Below, piece after piece: positions 51,659-64,000 of a DNA stretch of 64,000 bases. Made by a program: the position numbers and the translations under genes. The notes under the pieces are model-generated. The model made no database searches. It had not been told where the DNA came from and was given only the letters and a program-made list of their open reading frames with translations. The stretch's first letter is position 1. Each line of letters opens with the position of its first letter. Source of the DNA: Amorphochlora amoebiformis (Eukaryota; Cercozoa; Chlorarachniophyceae); assembly GCA_054601695.1 (NCBI GenBank), contig BAAHQB010000052.1, positions 310,001 to 374,000 of the forward strand, written 5' to 3'.

Positions 51659-51718
51659 ATATATATGTATATATATATGTATACATATACATAGATATAT
51701 ATATAATATAAACATATA

Positions 51719-51760
<42 letters not shown>

Positions 51761-51916
51761 TAAATATATACATATGCTTGTATATTTATATATATATATA
51801 TATATATTATTATATAATGTATGTACATATGAATATGTGTTTTTAAAGATGTAAATAAGGAAGGTATCTACAAATATTAAGATGCAATATCTATTTATAT
51901 ATAATTTTATATTTGT

Positions 51917-51954
<38 letters not shown>

Positions 51955-52024
51955 ATGTATGTATGTATTTATATATTTATATATGTGTATGTGTATACTT
52001 ATGTATGTATATACTTAAAATATA

Positions 52025-52061
<37 letters not shown>

Positions 52062-52075
52062 CATACACATATATA

Positions 52076-52106
<31 letters not shown>

Positions 52107-52112
52107 ACTAAA

Positions 52113-52170
<58 letters not shown>

Positions 52171-53800
52171 TTATATACACACACACACACACACCATATA
52201 TATTATATATATATATATATAATTATTTATTTGATATATTATATGTAAATGTGTCTCGTATGTAATTCGAGAGTAGCATTCATTTTGACTGATACTCTAA
52301 TTCAGGCGATGAGACCAGAGTAGATTGCTCGCCTCGCCTGGAAGATCCGTGTTCGTTCATGAATTTCTCTCCGAATGGCAGCGGGAAACTCTTATCCTCA
52401 GCCCCTGAGGGAGAGATATTGAAGCGGGCGTCCACCAGCGGTCGAGCAACCACCAATAGGGGTATGAAGGGTAGAGGCAACCGTGGTTTTAATCCAGAGT
52501 CCAAGCAGGCACTTCAAAAGCTTCTCCGCTCTCTCGTGGATCAGAAGTCATGTCCACGTATTAGGCATCTCAGCTTGATTAAGGGAGTTAAGTTACCGAA
52601 GGACCAGAAAGAGCATTTGCATATCGTACGCAAGCTCTTTGCAAAGCCGACCCCTGGGAAGATCAAGCAGAAGCCCGATCCTGCGACATCCCAGAAGTAT
52701 CTGAAAGCCAAGGAAAGTTTCTACAAGAGATTGCTTAAGTTTCATTCCACCCACAAGATCAAGATGCAAAAGAACCCATTACTGGGGGGACGGCCCGTGG
52801 ATTTATATCATCTCTACCTCGAGGTGACATCACGGGGAGGCTATGAACACGTCGTTGGCGGGGACGGGTCGTGGGCACGGATTTTCAATTCTCTGGAGAA
52901 TTCTGTCACTAAAATGACGGATGCCAGCTATCGGCTGAAACGAATTTACCGGAGATTCCTGCTTCCCTATGAACACTCGAACTTCTTTGGCCTCCCGAGC
53001 ACATCTCCATCAAAAAACTCAAATAGCTTGGTCACATTCGTGATCAACCCACACGTCGTCGCAAAGTTATCTCAAGCCCGGAAATCATCGCAGTCAAGTA
53101 TGGTGTCGAGCTCATACGAGATCTTGCGGAGAGTGCGAAGACCAAAGCGTCAGCGATGGTCATCGATGCAACGTCACTGCGACAAGACTGGGTGCCGGAC
53201 GTGCTCTCTTCTGCGGTTAAGAACCTCGAGCTCCTCTTGTAACAGCATCCAGGCTACACCTGCTTCTCGCACCTGCACTCAGCAGCAAGCCACAAATACT
53301 CCTTGGAAACCCAGTGCTTTCAAAACTACAATTATGCCTCCAAGAGTCCCTGTGCCCCCCCCTATAATCACGTCGACTATCGCAAAACGAGCACCGAGAA
53401 ACATCCAAATTCAGGCGCCAAAAACCACTCCGGCAGAAGCTTACCGATCCCCTGCACGTGCATCAACTTACTTGAAACACTCTCCATTACCGAGAAACAG
53501 CGTGGAGAACCTTGGGGGTTTGCCAAATCAAGGGGACTTGAGAGGTCCTGCCCGGAATAAATATTGGCTAACTGATGTCCCCATGGAGAAATGGGGGCCT
53601 GAGCAGGTGGAGGAGTGGGTCACAGACGTTGCACCTGAGTTCCGGAAGTACTCTTGTCACTACAGAATTGATGGTATGGTCCATCTCATGATACAATCAT
53701 GCTCTAACCGTTCGTTTCTTCAGGGAAAATTCTGGCGAGCGTTATCCAAAACCCTAAGCTACTGGAGCGTGCTGTCCCACATTCGTGTCCAACCGAGTAA
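50062..53800 (+). CDS. LRR-ARID-SAM domain protein, about 865 aa, 6 exons
   Basis: Exons: 50062-50334, 50390-51395, 52306-53039, 53099-53215, 53283-53673, 53724-53800; 866 codons in phase. Residues about 60-425 are ribonuclease-inhibitor-type leucine-rich repeats ([50 protein letters not shown]). Residues about 560-655 are an ARID/BRIGHT DNA-binding domain ([46 protein letters not shown]). From about 804 a SAM-type domain starts ([25 protein letters not shown]). The joining of these three modules in one protein is unusual. ARID suggests chromatin or AT-rich DNA binding, notable in so AT-rich a genome. Intron 2 (51396-52305) is TA-filled; the others are 50-67 bases. The short last exon may be replaced by splicing at 53782 to sequence near 54510, which reads like the rest of a SAM domain. 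The start follows a 212-base gap shared with the coiled-coil gene. Confidence 0.83.
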
Positions 53801-54509
<709 letters not shown>

Positions 54510-55316
54510 ATCATGAATATCGTCACACACGACTCAAACTGCCACACGAACTAAGGAATAAAACACACTTTTTTCATATTAGTCATCTGATATCGGAAAT
54601 CAAACGCGTACTGGACTCTCAACGGCGCCGGAATAGGCCGAAAGATCCTCATCTGGATGATCATATCTCCGAGTCTCCACCCGTAGAAGTTCCTATAAGT
54701 CTCATAACTGAAGAGAAAGTTACAACACCTGAAGTTGTCTCCACCCTCTTCCCTGGGCTGCCAACGAACTACATCCCTACGTCACCCAGCCTGCAAATGG
54801 CAAGAAGTATAATGAAGGTAGAGTCGCCGACAGCGGCGATCTCCGAAGAGATTAACCAGACTAAAGATATAGAAAATCCAGAGGAAGGAAATCAGAAGGG
54901 AAAGGACACAGCTTTTCCACCGCCACCTCCACTTTTTGGGGACTGTGGTATGATTGACACCTTTTTGTAGGTTCTTCACTTTTTAACCTCTACATGTACA
55001 TGCAGCTTAATTTTAATGATCCGACATTATCACAGTATCATTTTTTACCGTATATATCACAATAGTTGTGACGCCATGCACCAGATGCATCATTCTAGAT
55101 AAGCATGTTCATTGAACTTATAATGTTGGACTGTCGGGAAAACTGGCACACTGGTGTGGCCCATCAACTAGATCAAAGATAGGTCTGGACTTACTAGACT
55201 TAGCCTAGTAAATTCCACCAGAGCTAGGTAACCTAGGTTGTACATGTACGTGCAAGGTGTCAAAAATGCTGTTATTGTTTCAAGTTAAGTTGACTGTGTG
55301 GTACAGGTACGTATGT

Positions 55317-55492
55317 TGTGTTGCATATCGTCCGAGTACGTATGTTGGTTGGTACGTATATTGGTACGTATGTTGGTACGTGGCTAATACGTACGTTGGT
55401 ACGTATGTTGGTACGAATGTTGGTACGAATGTTGGTACGCATCTTGGTACGATGCTGGTTGGTACGTATGTTGGTACGTGTGGGTGTACATA
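55317..55492 (+). repeat. Minisatellite of TTGGTACGTATG units
   Basis: About a dozen 12-16-base variants (GTACGTATGTTG, GTACGAATGTTG). Flanking sequence from 54971 to 56078 is otherwise non-repetitive, rich in CTAG and TACGT words, with no supported gene. Confidence 0.85.
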
Positions 55493-56078
55493 CAGTATCT
55501 AGAGTGCGTTTTTATGTATGAAGTGACAGGTAATATTTTTGTACGTGCGGTGCGTATGTGTGTTCCTACGTATCTATGTGTCAGATGCCAACATGACCTA
55601 AATGATCAATGATGCGTACGGCAACCTAGTAATTACAGCGCCAAGAATTACACCGGTCTCTCCTCGGATCACAATCAAGTTTGTTATCTAGAATGTGTAC
55701 CATATCAATCGACAGTAGAGTTAGTAGACTCTAAATCGACACCTTATAGCACTTTCGAATTTCATACTAGCTAGCTAGCAACTTAATATAGTCAGTATAA
55801 CGCGAACTTGGATTCAATATGCAATGCAGATCTGAGTTAACTTAAATAATTAATGTTAATATTATAGCCACTATTAATATTATATCCTAAACATGCAGTA
55901 TAATTTAGATAATTTGCTCGCTCCCGACTTCCCTATCATATGCGTACGTGTATGTATACGTGATATATACCATGATCATGTACAATCTCCAGAATTTAGA
56001 CAATACGCATGCATCATATGCCGCAACACTCAGCGTTACAATCGTTGAGAGTAAAGTCAAACGGTATAACCAGTATTA

Positions 56079-63627
<7,549 letters not shown>

Positions 63628-64000
63628 CTTAACCCTAGCCCCAATCCTAACCCTAACCCTAACCCCGACCCTAACCCTAACCCTAACTTGACAATTAACC
63701 CTAACCCTAACCTAAACCCTAACCTAAGCCCCACCTTAACCCTGACTAACCCTAACCCTAACTTAGTGCAACCCTTACCCTAAACCGACCCTTACCGAAA
63801 CTAACCCTAATCCTAATCCTAATATTAACCCTAGCCCTAAGCCTAACCTAACCTTAGCCCTTACATAACCCCAACCCTGAGCTACCCCATCTGACCCTAA
63901 CCCTAACCCTAACCCTAACCCTAACCCTAAGTAAACCTGATCCTAACGCTACCCTAACCCTATTCCAAACTCTATCCGTAAACCTTACCCTAACTCTTAA
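63628..64000 (+). repeat. Telomere-type CCCTAA array at right edge
   Basis: Degenerate CCCTAA units with CCCTAG and CCGACCC variants run to the end of the window. The strand is opposite to that of a right-hand chromosome end, so it is interstitial. Confidence 0.85.

Noticed and set aside
53040-53282. Continuous frame through the LRR-ARID-SAM gene at this point, giving a Ser/Arg/Cys-rich stretch
   Set aside because: Removing two short GT-AG introns (53040-53098, 53216-53282) gives a far more protein-like segment ([16 protein letters not shown]) in the same phase.
63628-64000. True chromosome-end telomere
   Set aside because: Orientation is wrong for a right-hand end, units are degenerate, and similar arrays occur inside genes.

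Overview
This is a nuclear window from a photosynthetic eukaryote. Most of it is alternating TA dinucleotide repeat, with blocks of degenerate telomere-type repeat (TTAGGG/CCCTAA) and a few GA- or CT-rich tracts. Nearly all the TA-only open frames are noise. Real coding sequence sits in short islands of ordinary composition (many exons are 20-120 bases) joined by GT...AG introns. I rebuilt the genes by following splice sites and reading phase by eye; each model sums to a whole number of codons, but none has been tested against transcripts.

Organism: a Mg-protoporphyrin IX methyltransferase (ChlM) of plant/green-algal type carries a signal peptide-like plus transit peptide-like leader, and a second gene has the same kind of leader. 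That points to an alga with a complex plastid of green origin. A chlorarachniophyte fits best, but this is inference.

Layout, left to right: a 23-exon SPRY-domain gene (493-16829, minus); mitochondrial-type ribosomal protein bL33 (17035-17250, plus, intronless); an unrecognised predicted plastid protein (18684-19849, minus, 8 exons); a 73-residue unknown (20018-20278, plus); a repeat-filled intergenic region; ChlM (25978-37985, minus, 17 exons); a YqaJ/lambda-exonuclease-type nuclease (38111-47160, plus, 13 exons); a long coiled-coil protein (48263-49849, minus, one exon); an LRR-ARID-SAM protein (50062-53800, plus, 6 exons); and an ArfGAP-ankyrin protein (56079 to about 63627, minus, 5' end not certain). 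The genes alternate strand without exception, and four divergent pairs have start codons only about 125-210 bases apart.

The most unusual feature is how the introns are built. They hold decayed partial copies of their own neighbouring exons. Copies downstream of an exon carry its 3' end plus splice donor; copies upstream carry the acceptor plus its 5' end. This occurs in four genes and suggests introns grow by tandem duplication across splice junctions, followed by TA expansion. TA repeats and CCCTAA repeats also directly form some of the working splice sites. A 42-base element recurs inside three separate telomere-like arrays.
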